Shown here piece after piece: positions 13,266 to 21,852 of a DNA stretch of 22,630 bases (position 1 is the first letter of the stretch; every line of letters begins with the position of its first letter). The notes beneath the pieces were generated by a model that did no database searches, was not told the origin of the DNA, and saw only the letters and a list, made by a program, of their open reading frames with translations. The position numbers and the translations under genes are program-made. Origin of the DNA: Clostridiales bacterium (GTDB taxonomy: Bacteria > Bacillota > Clostridia > Oscillospirales > Acutalibacteraceae); the NCBI GenBank assembly GCA_020859725.1, contig JAJBVR010000100.1, positions 1-22,630 of the forward strand, given 5' to 3'.

Positions 13266-13730
13266 TTAATAGCGTTCTTTAAATTCCCGCTCAATAGTTC
13301 TTTGTGCGTCTCTTTTAGCGGCCACTTCACGCTTATCGTGAAGCTTTTTACCCTTACAAAGCCCTATCTGCATTTTAGCTTTTCCTTTTTTCAGATATAA
13401 TTCCAAAGGAATTATGCTCAGTCCCTGCTCACGGCTCTGACCGAAAAGCTTCGTAATTTCTTTTTTATGAAGCAAAAGCTTTTTTTTCCTAAGCGGATCT
13501 CTGTTAAAAATATTTCCCTGCTCATAAGGCGAAATATGCATGCCTATAACAAACATTTCTGCATTGTCAACGCTGCAAAAGGAATCTTTTAAATTAACTC
13601 TTCCGCTTCTGATTGATTTAATTTCAGTACCGTATAATTCAAGGCCTGCCTCATATGTTTCAAGAACAAAATAATCATGGAAGGCCTTTTTATTTTTTGC
13701 AATTACGGTAATATTGTTTGTATTATTCAA
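13266..13730 (-). CDS. smpB: SsrA-binding protein SmpB
   Basis: SmpB binds tmRNA and brings it to stalled ribosomes. Family motifs: [38 protein letters not shown], then [11 protein letters not shown] and the basic end GKKLHDKRE...REFKERY, which contacts the decoding centre. The start is uncertain. A TTG at 13730 directly follows CGGAGGG (short spacing) and gives 154 residues, the usual length. A TTG at 13748 would add six residues with no ribosome site. It lies just upstream of ssrA and just after recR. Confidence 0.93.
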   Translation of the reverse strand: MNNTNNITVIAKNKKAFHDYFVLETYEAGLELYGTEIKSIRSGRVNLKDSFCSVDNAEMFVIGMHISPYEQGNIFNRDPLRKKKLLLHKKEITKLFGQSREQGLSIIPLELYLKKGKAKMQIGLCKGKKLHDKREVAAKRDAQRTIEREFKERY

Positions 13731-13754
13731 GACCCTCCGACCTTTCAAAGCATT

Positions 13755-14354
13755 TTATAACAAGTTTCTGCCTTCTATAGCACGTGAAAGCGTAACTTCA
13801 TCCGCATATTCCAAATCCGCCCCCACAGGCACTCCGTATGCCAGCCTTGAAACGGTGATTCCCATCGGCTTAAGCAATCTGCTTATATACATAGCGGTTG
13901 CCTCCCCCTCCACCGTAGGGTTGGTTGCCATAATTACCTCATCAACTTTTCCGTCTGACAACCTGGCAATCAGTTCCTTAATTCTAATTTGATCGGGGCC
14001 TATATTATCCATAGGAGAAATTGCACCGTGAAGCACATGATATGTGCCGTTATATTCATGAGTACGCTCAATAGCAGCCACATCGCGCGGATCTTCCACA
14101 ACGCAAATTATGCTTTTATCCCTTGTTTCGCTTTTGCAAATTGGACATAAATCATCATCTGCCAAATCACAGCATATTTTGCACTGCTTAATTTTTATGT
14201 GAGCATCCATAATGGCATTTGAAAATTCCTTTGCTTCACTATCGCTGAGGCCAAGCACGTAAAAAGCCATTCTTTGCGCTGTTTTATGCCCTATTCCCTG
14301 CATACGCTCAAACTGATCTATTAAATTTTGGAGTGGAGCAAGATTGTACGCCAT
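13755..14354 (-). CDS. recR: Recombination protein RecR
   Basis: A 199-residue RecR, the clamp-like partner of RecF/RecO in loading RecA at gaps. Domain order: helix-hairpin-helix (MQGIGHKTAQRMAFY, about 18-33), C4 zinc finger (CKICCDLADDDLCPIC, about 57-72), Toprim domain (ICVVEDPRDV ... EVIMATNPTVEGEATA, about 80-175) and the Walker-B-like C-terminal part (YGVPVGADLEYADEVTL). The ATG follows GGAAAGGTG. The order dnaX-ybaB-recR is conserved in many bacteria. Confidence 0.96.
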   Translation of the reverse strand: MAYNLAPLQNLIDQFERMQGIGHKTAQRMAFYVLGLSDSEAKEFSNAIMDAHIKIKQCKICCDLADDDLCPICKSETRDKSIICVVEDPRDVAAIERTHEYNGTYHVLHGAISPMDNIGPDQIRIKELIARLSDGKVDEVIMATNPTVEGEATAMYISRLLKPMGITVSRLAYGVPVGADLEYADEVTLSRAIEGRNLL

Positions 14355-14390
14355 AAAGAAACACCTTTCCGATATAATAAAAGAGTGGAA

Positions 14391-14735
14391 TTACAGACCC
14401 GGAATATTCATTCCGCCGGTTACGGACGCAAGCTCCGTTTCTTCTTCCTCATCAATTTTTCTCATAGCTTCGTTCAAAGCGGCAATAAGCATATCTTCCA
14501 GCATTTCAACATCATCCGGATCAACAACCTCCGGATTTATTCCTATTGCTTTAATTTCATGTTTTCCGTTAACAGTTACCTCAACCATTCCGCCGCCCGA
14601 TGTTATAACATATTCTTTTTCTTCAAGCTCTGCCTTTTTCTTTTCAATATTTTCCTGCATTTGCTGAGCCTGTTTGAGCATTGCCTGCATATTCTGCGGT
14701 CCGCCGCCCATTCCCTTTGGAAGTCTTGCTTTCAT
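14391..14735 (-). CDS. ybaB: YbaB/EbfC nucleoid-associated protein
   Basis: A 114-residue protein of the YbaB/EbfC family: a Met/Gln-rich helical start (MQAMLKQAQQMQENIEKKKAELEEKE), then the strand region VITSGGGMVEVTVNGKHEIKAIGINPEVV, and a helical acidic C-terminus. It forms a tweezer-like dimer that binds DNA. The start follows GAAAGGTTAGG. It is placed, as usual, between dnaX and recR. Confidence 0.94.
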   Translation of the reverse strand: MKARLPKGMGGGPQNMQAMLKQAQQMQENIEKKKAELEEKEYVITSGGGMVEVTVNGKHEIKAIGINPEVVDPDDVEMLEDMLIAALNEAMRKIDEEEETELASVTGGMNIPGL

Positions 14736-14796
14736 AACTAATATTCCTAACCTTTCAGAATTTATATATTTCAGCTTAACAGCGCTGATTTAAAAT

Positions 14797-16494
14797 TTAT
14801 TTTATATCAATTTGAATATTTCCCTGAGCCTTTGAAATCAAATCTTCCAAAGGATCTTTAACCTCTTTATTCTCATTTTCTTTTTTAAAAAGGCCAAGCT
14901 TGTACTGAACCCCGGTAACATCAAACAGCGCCTGCTTTATCGCCTTTGAATGTGTAGGTATTTTGATAAACTGCCTTAACGCGGGATTTTTATAATCTAT
15001 AAGGAAATATTCACCCCTTATATATCCGCCCGAACCGTTAAGCACTCCGTAAAGCGCAATATCTTTTTTATAAATTTCTTCCATAAAATCAGCCCATTGC
15101 CTGAAAGGTTCCTGCACGTCTTTTTCGGGATTGGAGGGCGCTTCGCCTGTTGAAGCCCTGCTTTCCGCAAGAGGCTGCTTATTTTCCGTTTCTTCGGATT
15201 TTGATTCGTCCTCAATTTTCGATTCCTCGGAAAATTTTTCGACGGCAGGAGCCTGAGCTTCTTTTTTTTCTTCGCTTTCAGATTTCATTTTATATGAATT
15301 TTGATTGGAATTATTTTTGCTTGAATCAAAAGTATTTTTAACCGCAGCGCCGTTTTTAACGGCGTTTTCAAGCTCTGACATCCGCGAAAGCAAAGAATCA
15401 ACGGAAGTTTCCAGCTTTGGCTCACAAAGTTTAATGAAACTCATTTCCATTTCAATTCTTGAATTAGCGCCTGCTTTTATCTGAGCAAGAGAATTTTGAA
15501 ACAAATCAAGCGCATAAATAATCCCCGGCAAGGTATAATCAGCCGCGCCGCTTTTTATGGATTCATATTCATCATCAGTGCATATAATCAGTTTCCTACT
15601 TTTATTTACCGTTTTTACAATAAGAAAATTTCTGAAATGATTAATCATTTCAACACAAAGGCGTTCCATATCAAAGCTGTTTTGATAAAGATCGCTTATA
15701 ATATTAAGCGCTTCGGCGCTGTTTTTGCCTGACACTGCTTTTGAAAGTCTATAAAGTGATTCTTTTCCGGCAATGCCCGCCACTTCGGAAACAAGCTTTT
15801 CATCCACATCTTTGCTTCTTCCCGCGCACTGGTCCAAAATAGACAAAGCATCCCTCATGGCTCCGTCTGCAATTCTGGAGATAAGGATTGCGGCTTCATC
15901 AGAGAGCTTTATATTTTCAAATCCTGCTACTTCTTTAAGGCGGATTGCCATTGTTTCGGGCCGAATACGCTTAAAATCAAATCTTTGGCATCTTGAAAGA
16001 ATGGTGGCTGGAAGCTTATGCACTTCTGTGGTTGCCAAAATGAAAATAACATGCGCGGGAGGCTCTTCAAGCGTTTTTAAAAGCGCGTTAAATGCGCCGG
16101 TTGAAAGCATATGGGCCTCATCAATAATATACACCCTGTATTTTCCTCTTGCCGGCATATAATTTGCTTCTTCACGCAAATCACGTATATTATCAACTCC
16201 GTTATTAGAGGCGGCGTCTATTTCCACAACATCATAAATCGTGCCCGCGTCTAACCCTCTGCAAATTTCGCATTCATTGCACGGTTCACCGTTAACATTA
16301 TGCTCGCAGTTAACTGCTTTTGCCAAAATTTTTGCACAACTGGTTTTACCCGTACCTCTTGAGCCGGTAAAAAGATAGGCATGAGAAATATGATTTTCCT
16401 TTATTTCATTAATAAGCGTGGAAGTAACATGATCCTGCCCATATACATCCGAAAAAACCTTAGGTCTGTATTTTCTGTATAAAACCTGATACAT
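14797..16494 (-). CDS. dnaX: DNA polymerase III subunits gamma/tau
   Basis: The clamp-loader ATPase, 565 residues. AAA+ domain with Walker A GSRGTGKTS (about 43-51), a C4 zinc module (C-HNVNGEPCNECEIC), Walker B VYIIDEAHM, sensor 1 LATTEVHKLPATILSRC and the sensor 2 region. The collar domain runs to about residue 370, followed by a low-complexity Lys/Glu/Ser-rich linker (about 385-460) and a short tau C-terminus. The start is the ATG at 16494 with GGCGGGA upstream; the longer frame to 16539 would run into the SRP RNA terminator zone. I saw no clear frameshift element for a separate gamma form. Confidence 0.96.
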   Translation of the reverse strand: MYQVLYRKYRPKVFSDVYGQDHVTSTLINEIKENHISHAYLFTGSRGTGKTSCAKILAKAVNCEHNVNGEPCNECEICRGLDAGTIYDVVEIDAASNNGVDNIRDLREEANYMPARGKYRVYIIDEAHMLSTGAFNALLKTLEEPPAHVIFILATTEVHKLPATILSRCQRFDFKRIRPETMAIRLKEVAGFENIKLSDEAAILISRIADGAMRDALSILDQCAGRSKDVDEKLVSEVAGIAGKESLYRLSKAVSGKNSAEALNIISDLYQNSFDMERLCVEMINHFRNFLIVKTVNKSRKLIICTDDEYESIKSGAADYTLPGIIYALDLFQNSLAQIKAGANSRIEMEMSFIKLCEPKLETSVDSLLSRMSELENAVKNGAAVKNTFDSSKNNSNQNSYKMKSESEEKKEAQAPAVEKFSEESKIEDESKSEETENKQPLAESRASTGEAPSNPEKDVQEPFRQWADFMEEIYKKDIALYGVLNGSGGYIRGEYFLIDYKNPALRQFIKIPTHSKAIKQALFDVTGVQYKLGLFKKENENKEVKDPLEDLISKAQGNIQIDIK

Positions 16495-16521
16495 ATTAAA
16501 TCCCGCCTTCGCTGAGTTTGC

Positions 16522-16670
16522 AAAAAAACACGGTTGCACTTTTAACGTAACGTACAGGCTTGTCTGCGGCGCACAGAATAATCCACTTATTGCTGCTCGG
16601 TTCCCCGCCTGACAAGGTTCGTAGCATCCCGTCGCACAGGGCCCATACGCTACGCTAAAAATGCAACCGC
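16522..16670 (-). ncRNA. ffs: Bacterial SRP RNA (4.5S-type) with terminator
   Basis: On the minus strand GCGGTTGCATTTTTAGCGTA (5') pairs with TACGTTAAAAGTGCAACC (3') to close a ~140-nt hairpin. Its tip has the conserved helix-8 signature: GTCAGG, then GGGAACCGAGCAGC. A seven-T run (16522-16528) ends it. It forms the particle with Ffh that targets membrane proteins. It lies directly upstream of dnaX, as scr does in Bacillus subtilis, but is shorter than the Bacillus RNA and apparently lacks an Alu domain. The exact 5' end is estimated. Confidence 0.88.
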
Positions 16671-16687
16671 TTAAATAAATTAGATAT

Positions 16688-16716
16688 ATTATATACTAAA
16701 TCTAATCTGAAATCAA
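16688..16716 (-). promoter_or_regulatory. SRP RNA promoter
   Basis: On the minus strand: TTGATT (-35, 16711-16716), a 17-bp spacer, TATAAT (-10, 16688-16693), about 18-20 nt before the SRP RNA. The -35 and most of the spacer lie inside the last codons of the flavin-reductase-like gene. Confidence 0.75.
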
Positions 16717-17208
16717 TACTTTTTCTATATATCCGAAATATATAGTATGCAAATCATTATTTTTATAGCAATTCGCCATAATATCCTTATCAAAAAAAGT
16801 GGATTTATCCATTTTCTGGGCGGCGGCCTTTCGGCATATAATAACAAGCTTGGCTTCTTTGAAATACGGAGCTGATTCATCATATAGCGGCGTTAATCCC
16901 GTTTCTTTAATTTTATCAACATCTCTGCCGCTTTTCGAACCGCAAAACGCAAGCTGGTTTTTATATTTTTCATCAAAAAAACAAAGAGAAAAATATTTTT
17001 CACGATCCATTAAAGTTTTTGTAAAACGGCTTTCTCTTACATAAACCGTTGCCGTGTCATGGCCCCAAATCTCGCCAATACTTCCCCACGAAACCGTCAT
17101 AGGATTGCAGCCGTTTCCATTTGCGGCTGTGAGGAGCGCCCAATCGTTATTAATCAGCTTAACCGCGTTTTCTTTTATATCTCTAACATTTATCTCTTTA
17201 AAAGACAT
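16702..17208 (-). CDS. Flavin reductase-like (FMN-binding split barrel) protein
   Basis: A 168-residue protein of the flavin reductase-like/FMN-binding split-barrel type: NDWALLTAANGNGCNPMTVSWGSIGEIW (residues about 18-45, the FMN-binding strand region), TVYVRESRFTKTLM, FSLCFF, and LAFCGSKSGRDVDK. It probably binds FMN and reduces flavin or another small substrate, but the substrate cannot be told. The start is the ATG at 17208 behind GAGGTGA; the longer frame has no ribosome site. It has its own strong promoter (17228-17256). Its 3' end overlaps the SRP RNA promoter. Confidence 0.85.
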   Translation of the reverse strand: MSFKEINVRDIKENAVKLINNDWALLTAANGNGCNPMTVSWGSIGEIWGHDTATVYVRESRFTKTLMDREKYFSLCFFDEKYKNQLAFCGSKSGRDVDKIKETGLTPLYDESAPYFKEAKLVIICRKAAAQKMDKSTFFDKDIMANCYKNNDLHTIYFGYIEKVLISD

Positions 17209-17227
17209 ATAAATCACCTCGTATAAT

Positions 17228-17256
17228 ATTATACTTATTATTACAAATTTATGCAA
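17228..17256 (-). promoter_or_regulatory. Promoter of the flavin reductase-like gene
   Basis: Minus strand TTGCAT (17251-17256), a 17-bp spacer, TATAAT (17228-17233). It lies 20 bp before the ATG, so the leader is very short. ATAATATTAT around the -10 is palindromic. Confidence 0.7.
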
Positions 17257-17333
17257 TACACAGTATTTGAACAAATTCAACCACGCCGAAATCAGCACGG
17301 TTTATAAATTTATTACAGACCGTTAAAGATAAA

Positions 17334-18221
17334 CTATCCGTGCATCACCTCTGATGTTTCGGTTATGGAAACAAACGCGTGAGGATCATTCGCTTTTACA
17401 ATACCTTTCATTTTTGAAATCTGGAATCTGTTTACAATAAAATAAATATAATTTTTTTCATTATTTGAATAATACCCTTTTGCGTTAATAAGAGTAATTC
17501 CGTTTCCGAATTCCTCCGAAAGGGCTTCACACACCTGTTCAGATTTATCTGTTATTATAACTGCCGCTTTATCCCTGTCCAAACCCTCTACTATAAAATC
17601 AACTGTTTTCAATGCGGCCGCATATGTTACTATAGAATACAAAGGCAGAATCCAGCTTTGGATTATTATTCCCGCCGCAATATAAAGCACAATATTAAAA
17701 ATCATAACAAATGTGCCGACTGTAAGATTAAGCTTTTTGGCAAAAATTACCGCAAGAACCTCAATTCCGTCAATCGCTCCGCCGAATCTGATAGTCAACC
17801 CGCTGCCAATGCCGGAAATAATTCCGCCGAAAATAGCGCACAGAAACAAATCCTGCTCCGCAAGCGGAGAAGCAAATGAAACATCAACCGGCAAAACATT
17901 AACTATAAGATAAGAAGAAACAGAATATATCAAAACCGCAAAAAGAGAATAAACAGTAAAAATACGGCCCTGCCGCTTGCACCCAAAAATAAAAACAGGC
18001 AAATTAAACACCAAAAGAAAAAAAGAAAGCCCAAGCCATTCAGGAGTAAGCTGACCGCACAGCATTGAAAGACCGGATATACCGCTGTCATACAAATTAA
18101 CAGGCGATAAAAACATGGTGACTCCTACCGAGTTAATAATACCGGCGGCAAAAAGCATAAACAAATTAAACGGGCGAACCCCGCCGAATACTTTCTTTAG
18201 TAATTTTATCGCTTTACCCAT
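17334..18221 (-). CDS. YitT family membrane protein (DUF161/DUF2179)
   Basis: A 295-residue membrane protein. About five to six membrane helices fill residues 15-215 (LFMLFAAGIINSVGVTMFL, LGLSFFLLVFNLPVFIFG, FTVYSLFAVLIYSVSSYLI, the glycine-rich GIISGIGSGLTIRFGGAIDG, and VMIFNIVLYIAAGIII). A cytoplasmic C-terminal domain follows (KAAVIITDKSEQVCEALSEEFGNGITLI), typical of DUF2179. The GGAIDGIEVLA signature is characteristic. The biochemical role is not settled; a transport or sensor function is usually assumed. The start is the ATG at 18221 behind GAGGGG; a TTG three codons upstream is less likely. It lies where rpoB often follows rplL. Confidence 0.88.
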   Translation of the reverse strand: MGKAIKLLKKVFGGVRPFNLFMLFAAGIINSVGVTMFLSPVNLYDSGISGLSMLCGQLTPEWLGLSFFLLVFNLPVFIFGCKRQGRIFTVYSLFAVLIYSVSSYLIVNVLPVDVSFASPLAEQDLFLCAIFGGIISGIGSGLTIRFGGAIDGIEVLAVIFAKKLNLTVGTFVMIFNIVLYIAAGIIIQSWILPLYSIVTYAAALKTVDFIVEGLDRDKAAVIITDKSEQVCEALSEEFGNGITLINAKGYYSNNEKNYIYFIVNRFQISKMKGIVKANDPHAFVSITETSEVMHG

Positions 18222-18330
18222 AGGCGACAACCCCTCATAATAAATTCAACTGATTTCAGAAATATAAATATGTAAAAAAATAATGATATAAAAATTTATT
18301 TACTGTTAAAATAATGTTAATTTTAGAAAG

Positions 18331-18356
18331 GAAAAACGGGTGCGTTCGCACCCGTT
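18331..18356 (-). terminator. Terminator of the rplJL operon
   Basis: A perfect 22-nt palindrome-like hairpin, AACGGGTGCG/CGCACCCGTT, followed by TTTTCC on the minus strand, just after the rplL stop. It separates rplL from the YitT gene. Confidence 0.85.
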
Positions 18357-18374
18357 GATAATTACGAATAAAAT

Positions 18375-18752
18375 TTACTTAAGCTCAACTGTAGCGCCTG
18401 TTTCGGCAATTTTAGCTTTAAGAGCTTCAGCGTCTGCGGTAGGAACAGCTTCCTTAATTGTGGAAGGAGCGCTGTCAACAAGCTCTTTTGCCTCTTTAAG
18501 GCCAAGACCCGTAGCTTCCTTAACAGCCTTAACAACCTGAATTTTGTTAGGACCAATGTCTGTGAGAACAACATCAAATTCTGTTTTCTCCTCTGCTGCT
18601 GCTGCGCCGCCCTCCGCGGGAGCCGCAACTGCAACCGCTGCCGCGGCGCTAACACCAAATTCTTCTTCTACTGCTGATACGAGCTCTGAAAGCTCAAGAA
18701 CTGTAAGAGTTTTAAGCTCTTCAACGATTTTTGTTACGTTTTCTGATGCCAT
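18375..18752 (-). CDS. rplL: 50S ribosomal protein L7/L12
   Basis: A 125-residue stalk protein: N-terminal dimerisation helices ([21 protein letters not shown]), an Ala-rich hinge (about 35-55), and a C-terminal domain with [35 protein letters not shown] and [15 protein letters not shown]. It recruits translation GTPases and is normally present in several copies on L10, encoded immediately upstream. The ATG follows a GGAGGAAA site. A strong terminator follows the stop. Confidence 0.98.
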   Translation of the reverse strand: MASENVTKIVEELKTLTVLELSELVSAVEEEFGVSAAAAVAVAAPAEGGAAAAEEKTEFDVVLTDIGPNKIQVVKAVKEATGLGLKEAKELVDSAPSTIKEAVPTADAEALKAKIAETGATVELK

Positions 18753-18800
18753 TTTAATTTCCTCCGATTAAAATTTTTGTTAAATTAATAATTATTTAGA

Positions 18801-19373
18801 TTATTCTGCTTTTTCTTCTGACGGAGCTGCTTCAGCTGAATCTTCAGAAGGATTTTTCTTATCCGCTTCACAGGCTTCAACGCCGCCCTTATCAACTATG
18901 GCCTGAACCCCACGGGCAAAGGCAGCAATAGGAGCATTGAACACACTGCAAACCGTTGCAAGAAGAACTTCTCTTGAAGGAAGCTTGGCAAGCGACTGAA
19001 TTTTTTCTATATCAATAATTTCGCCGTCAAGATAACCTGATTTTACATTAAAATTATCATGTGCGTCCGCATACTTTTGAAGAATTCTTGCTGACGCTAC
19101 ATAATCATCCGTACAAGTTGCGATTGCGGTTGTACCTTCAAGAATAGGGTCAAGACCGTCAAGGCCTATTTCATCCGCGGCTCTTTTTAAAATTGAGTTT
19201 TTAATAACAGTATACTCAACACCGGCCTCACGGAGCTCTTTGCGAAGCTTAGTATCATCTTCCACATTGATACCTTTGTAATCAACGATTACACCCGCGA
19301 TAGAGCCTTTAATTCTTTCAGCAAGAGCAGCAACCTGAGCCTGCTTTTTTTCAAGAACTACTGTGCTTGGCAT
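18801..19373 (-). CDS. rplJ: 50S ribosomal protein L10
   Basis: A 190-residue L10, the base of the ribosomal stalk. Motifs: VALAERIKGSIAGVIVDYKGI, LRKELREAGVEYTVIKNSILKRAA, LEGTTAIA, GYLDGEIID and LAKLPSREVLLATV. The C-terminal helix, which carries L7/L12, ends in an acidic tail longer than in many species. The ATG follows GGAGGTGG. Its leader contains an attenuator-like terminator, the usual place for autoregulation by L10. Confidence 0.97.
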   Translation of the reverse strand: MPSTVVLEKKQAQVAALAERIKGSIAGVIVDYKGINVEDDTKLRKELREAGVEYTVIKNSILKRAADEIGLDGLDPILEGTTAIATCTDDYVASARILQKYADAHDNFNVKSGYLDGEIIDIEKIQSLAKLPSREVLLATVCSVFNAPIAAFARGVQAIVDKGGVEACEADKKNPSEDSAEAAPSEEKAE

Positions 19374-19434
19374 TAAAATCCACCTCCATAATTATTTGCC
19401 TTAAAATAAAGGACTTTATGGCTGCTTACCAAAC

Positions 19435-19615
19435 TAAAAAATGCATTCCGAAAGAAATCCGGAATGCACACATTTTTACAACTATATATAAAATATCATA
19501 TATAACTTAAAATGCTCATTCCTCGGCAGGCGATATAAATATCTTACGCCGCAAGGCACCTGCTGTCTTTGGCTGAACAGCTGAATGTATTTTATCACAA
19601 GGCAAGCGCCCTGTC
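19435..19615 (-). promoter_or_regulatory. L10 leader with attenuator terminator
   Basis: The 260-nt gap between rplA and rplJ. On the minus strand it contains GCGCTTGCC, AGGTGCCTTGCGGCGTAAGAT and the ATCGCCTGCCGAGGAATGAG region, resembling the L10-binding leader of Firmicutes. It is followed by a clear terminator, TGCATTCCG/CGGAATGCA plus six T (19435-19468). L10 or L10-L12 binding would favour termination. The family match is by pattern and position. Confidence 0.7.
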
Positions 19616-19633
19616 AATACCGAAAAAATAAAA

Positions 19634-20344
19634 TTATTCCGCGTTAACGGCATTTGAGCCTACTTTATTCGGATTAATACGAATACCGGGACCCATTGTT
19701 GAAGCTACGGCACAGGATTTAATATACTGACCCTTTGCCGCGGACGGCTTGGCTTTAATAACAGCATCAAGCAAGGCATTGAAATTTTCAAGAAGCTTTT
19801 CAGTGCCGAAAGAGGCCTTGCCTATAGGGCAGTGAATAATATTTGATTTATCAAGGCGATATTCTATTTTACCTGCCTTAGCTTCTGCAACAGCCTTAGC
19901 AACATCTGTGGTTACAGTGCCCGCCTTAGGAGACGGCATAAGTCCGCGGGGGCCGAGAACCTTACCTAAGCGGCCTACAAATCCCATCATATCCGGGCTT
20001 GCAATTGCCACATCAAAATCCATCCAGCCGCCCTGAATTTTTGTAACAAGATCGGCATCGCCCACAATATCAGCCCCTGCTTCTTCTGCATCTTTTGCAA
20101 GATCACCCTTAGCGAAAACGGCAACTCTTACAGTTTTACCGGTTCCGTTCGGAAGAACAACCGCGCCGCGAACCTGCTGATCGGCATGACGTGAATCAAC
20201 TCCCAAACGAACGTGAACTTCAACGGTTTCATCAAATTTAGCATTTGCAGTTTTAACTGCAAGCTCAAGCGCCTGAGCGCTTTCATATAAAGTAGAACGG
20301 TCAATAAGTTTTGCGCCGTCTGTATATTTTTTTCCGTGTTTCAT
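19634..20344 (-). CDS. rplA: 50S ribosomal protein L1
   Basis: A 236-residue L1, stalk protein on the 23S E-site side and a translational repressor of its own operon. Motifs: [61 protein letters not shown] and [13 protein letters not shown]. The ATG follows a GGAGG site. A GTGGGAGG...CCAC hairpin just upstream looks like an L1-binding operator. Confidence 0.98.
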   Translation of the reverse strand: MKHGKKYTDGAKLIDRSTLYESAQALELAVKTANAKFDETVEVHVRLGVDSRHADQQVRGAVVLPNGTGKTVRVAVFAKGDLAKDAEEAGADIVGDADLVTKIQGGWMDFDVAIASPDMMGFVGRLGKVLGPRGLMPSPKAGTVTTDVAKAVAEAKAGKIEYRLDKSNIIHCPIGKASFGTEKLLENFNALLDAVIKAKPSAAKGQYIKSCAVASTMGPGIRINPNKVGSNAVNAE

Positions 20345-20359
20345 AATAAATTACCTCCA

Positions 20360-20385
20360 GTGGTTAATCGGATTTTTCCTCCCAC
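20360..20385 (-). promoter_or_regulatory. Candidate L1 operator before rplA
   Basis: Minus strand GTGGGAGG, AAAAATCCGATTAA, CCAC. It overlaps the region just before the rplA ribosome site and has the same pattern as the site before rplK. Confidence 0.5.
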
Positions 20386-20393
20386 ACGGGGAA

Positions 20394-20819
20394 CTAGTCT
20401 TCTACTACTATACCCATGCTGCGAGCTGTGCCTGCAATCATACTGATTGCCGCTTCAAGTGACGCCGCATTAAGATCGGGCATTTTTGTTTCCGCTATCT
20501 GCTGAACCTGCGCCTTTGTTATTGTGGCAACCTTATCCTTATTAGGCGCGCCAGAAGCTTTATCAATTCCGCACGCTTTTTTAATAAGCACCGCTGCCGG
20601 CGGGGTTTTTGTAACAAATGTGAACGAGCGATCTTCAAAAACCGTAATAACAACAGGTATAATAAGACCGGCGTCATTCTTTGTTCTTTCATTAAATTCT
20701 TTGGTAAAAGCCATGATGTTTACACCATGCTGACCGAGTGCAGGACCTACCGGTGGCGCCGGAGTTGCTTTGCCTGCAGGGATTTGAAGTTTAATTAAAC
20801 CTACTACCTTTTGAGCCAT
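20394..20819 (-). CDS. rplK: 50S ribosomal protein L11
   Basis: A 141-residue L11 of the GTPase-associated centre. Motifs: [30 protein letters not shown], then [16 protein letters not shown] and the C-terminal rRNA-binding part ending GTARSMGI. The ATG follows AGGAGG. It is cotranscribed with rplA, and nusG lies upstream on the same strand. Confidence 0.98.
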   Translation of the reverse strand: MAQKVVGLIKLQIPAGKATPAPPVGPALGQHGVNIMAFTKEFNERTKNDAGLIIPVVITVFEDRSFTFVTKTPPAAVLIKKACGIDKASGAPNKDKVATITKAQVQQIAETKMPDLNAASLEAAISMIAGTARSMGIVVED

Positions 20820-20840
20820 AATTATTTCCTCCTAAAAATT

Positions 20841-20871
20841 GTGGTATGGCGGGGAAGCAATCCCCTCCCAC
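20841..20871 (-). promoter_or_regulatory. Candidate L1 operator before rplK
   Basis: Minus strand GTGGGAGGGG, loop, TTCCCCGCCATACCAC, just before the AGGAGG of rplK. The outer GTGG/CCAC and inner GGGG/CCCC pairs form a hairpin. The pattern resembles the L1 autoregulatory motif of Firmicutes rplKA operons. Confidence 0.55.
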
Positions 20872-20917
20872 GCATCTAAACGATGCATAACAAGCAGATA
20901 TACTGCCGATTACCAAA

Positions 20918-21442
20918 TTAATCCTCAACCTTTTCCAACTGATCGAGTTCAAATTCAACAGATGTTTCACGGCCGAACATAGAAATCGTTACCTGAACAC
21001 TGTTATTATTAACGTCAATGCTGTCAACCGTGCCTGAAAACCCTTCAAGCGGGCCGTCAATAACATTAACCAAATCGCCCTGCTCATATGAAACCTTAAC
21101 GCTTACCTTTTCAACGCCAAGCTTTTTAACTTCCTCTTCGGTAAGGGCAACAGGCTTGCTTTCAGGACCCACGAAACCCGTGCAGCCGCGTATATTGCGG
21201 ACAACATACCAGGTATCGTCATTCATAACCATTTTAACAAGAACATAGCCGGGAAAAATTTTTCTTTCCACTTCTTTTTTAGTTCCGTCATCTTTAATTT
21301 CAATAACTGTTTCTGTGGGAACGGTTACCTCCTGAATCAAATCATGAAGATTCCTGTTTTCAACCACCGTTTTAATATTGCTTGCCACTTTATTTTCATA
21401 TCCAGAAAATGTGTGGGCAACATACCATTTTGCTTCTTCCAT
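20918..21442 (-). CDS. nusG: Transcription termination/antitermination protein NusG
   Basis: A 174-residue NusG. N-terminal NGN domain (EEAKWYVAHTFSGYENKVASNI; FPGYVLVKM; WYVVRNIRGCTGFVG) contacts RNA polymerase, and a C-terminal KOW domain (GDLVNVIDGPLEGFSGTVDSID; VQVTISMFGRETSVEFE) binds NusE or Rho. The order secE-nusG-rplK is the classic bacterial one. Confidence 0.98.
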   Translation of the reverse strand: MEEAKWYVAHTFSGYENKVASNIKTVVENRNLHDLIQEVTVPTETVIEIKDDGTKKEVERKIFPGYVLVKMVMNDDTWYVVRNIRGCTGFVGPESKPVALTEEEVKKLGVEKVSVKVSYEQGDLVNVIDGPLEGFSGTVDSIDVNNNSVQVTISMFGRETSVEFELDQLEKVED

Positions 21443-21477
21443 TTAAATATGAGCCCTCCGTAAAATAGATATGCAGC

Positions 21478-21840
21478 TTACTCCGCTGCAGCTGTGGTTG
21501 CTTCGGATGCCGAAGTGCCGGACTCGTTTGTAGTATCGGAAACTGTTGTGCTTGCAGTAGTTGTTTCAGCAAGATTTTTAATTCCTTTCATACCCAGTGA
21601 AAGAAGAGTATCAACACCATAAATAGCCACTCCCACAATAACTACCACAACAAGAACTATAACAGTATTTTTAAGAGTCTCTTTCGCGGTTGGCCAAACA
21701 ACCTTTTTTCTTTCCGCGTTTACGCCCTTAAAAAATTTTGACATGGATTTAAATGGATTTTTTTTGTTTGACTTTTTCTTCTCTGCCTTTTTGGAAACTT
21801 TTTTCTGTTCCTCGGCTTTAGAAGTTTTTTTATCGGCCAT
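21478..21840 (-). CDS. secE: Preprotein translocase subunit SecE
   Basis: A 120-residue single-span SecE. A Lys-rich N-terminus (about 1-40) leads to FKGVNAERKKVVWPTAKETLKNT, the conserved cytoplasmic helix, and one membrane helix (VIVLVVVVIVGVAIYGVD). The Ser/Thr/Ala-rich tail of about 35 residues is longer than the usual Gram-positive SecE, where the protein ends soon after the helix. It forms the SecYEG channel. Confidence 0.95.
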   Translation of the reverse strand: MADKKTSKAEEQKKVSKKAEKKKSNKKNPFKSMSKFFKGVNAERKKVVWPTAKETLKNTVIVLVVVVIVGVAIYGVDTLLSLGMKGIKNLAETTTASTTVSDTTNESGTSASEATTAAAE

Positions 21841-21852
21841 TCTAATCCTCCG

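Noticed and set aside
14797..16494. Programmed frameshift in dnaX giving a gamma subunit
   Set aside because: No clear slippery heptamer with a downstream hairpin was found at the expected place near the end of the collar domain.
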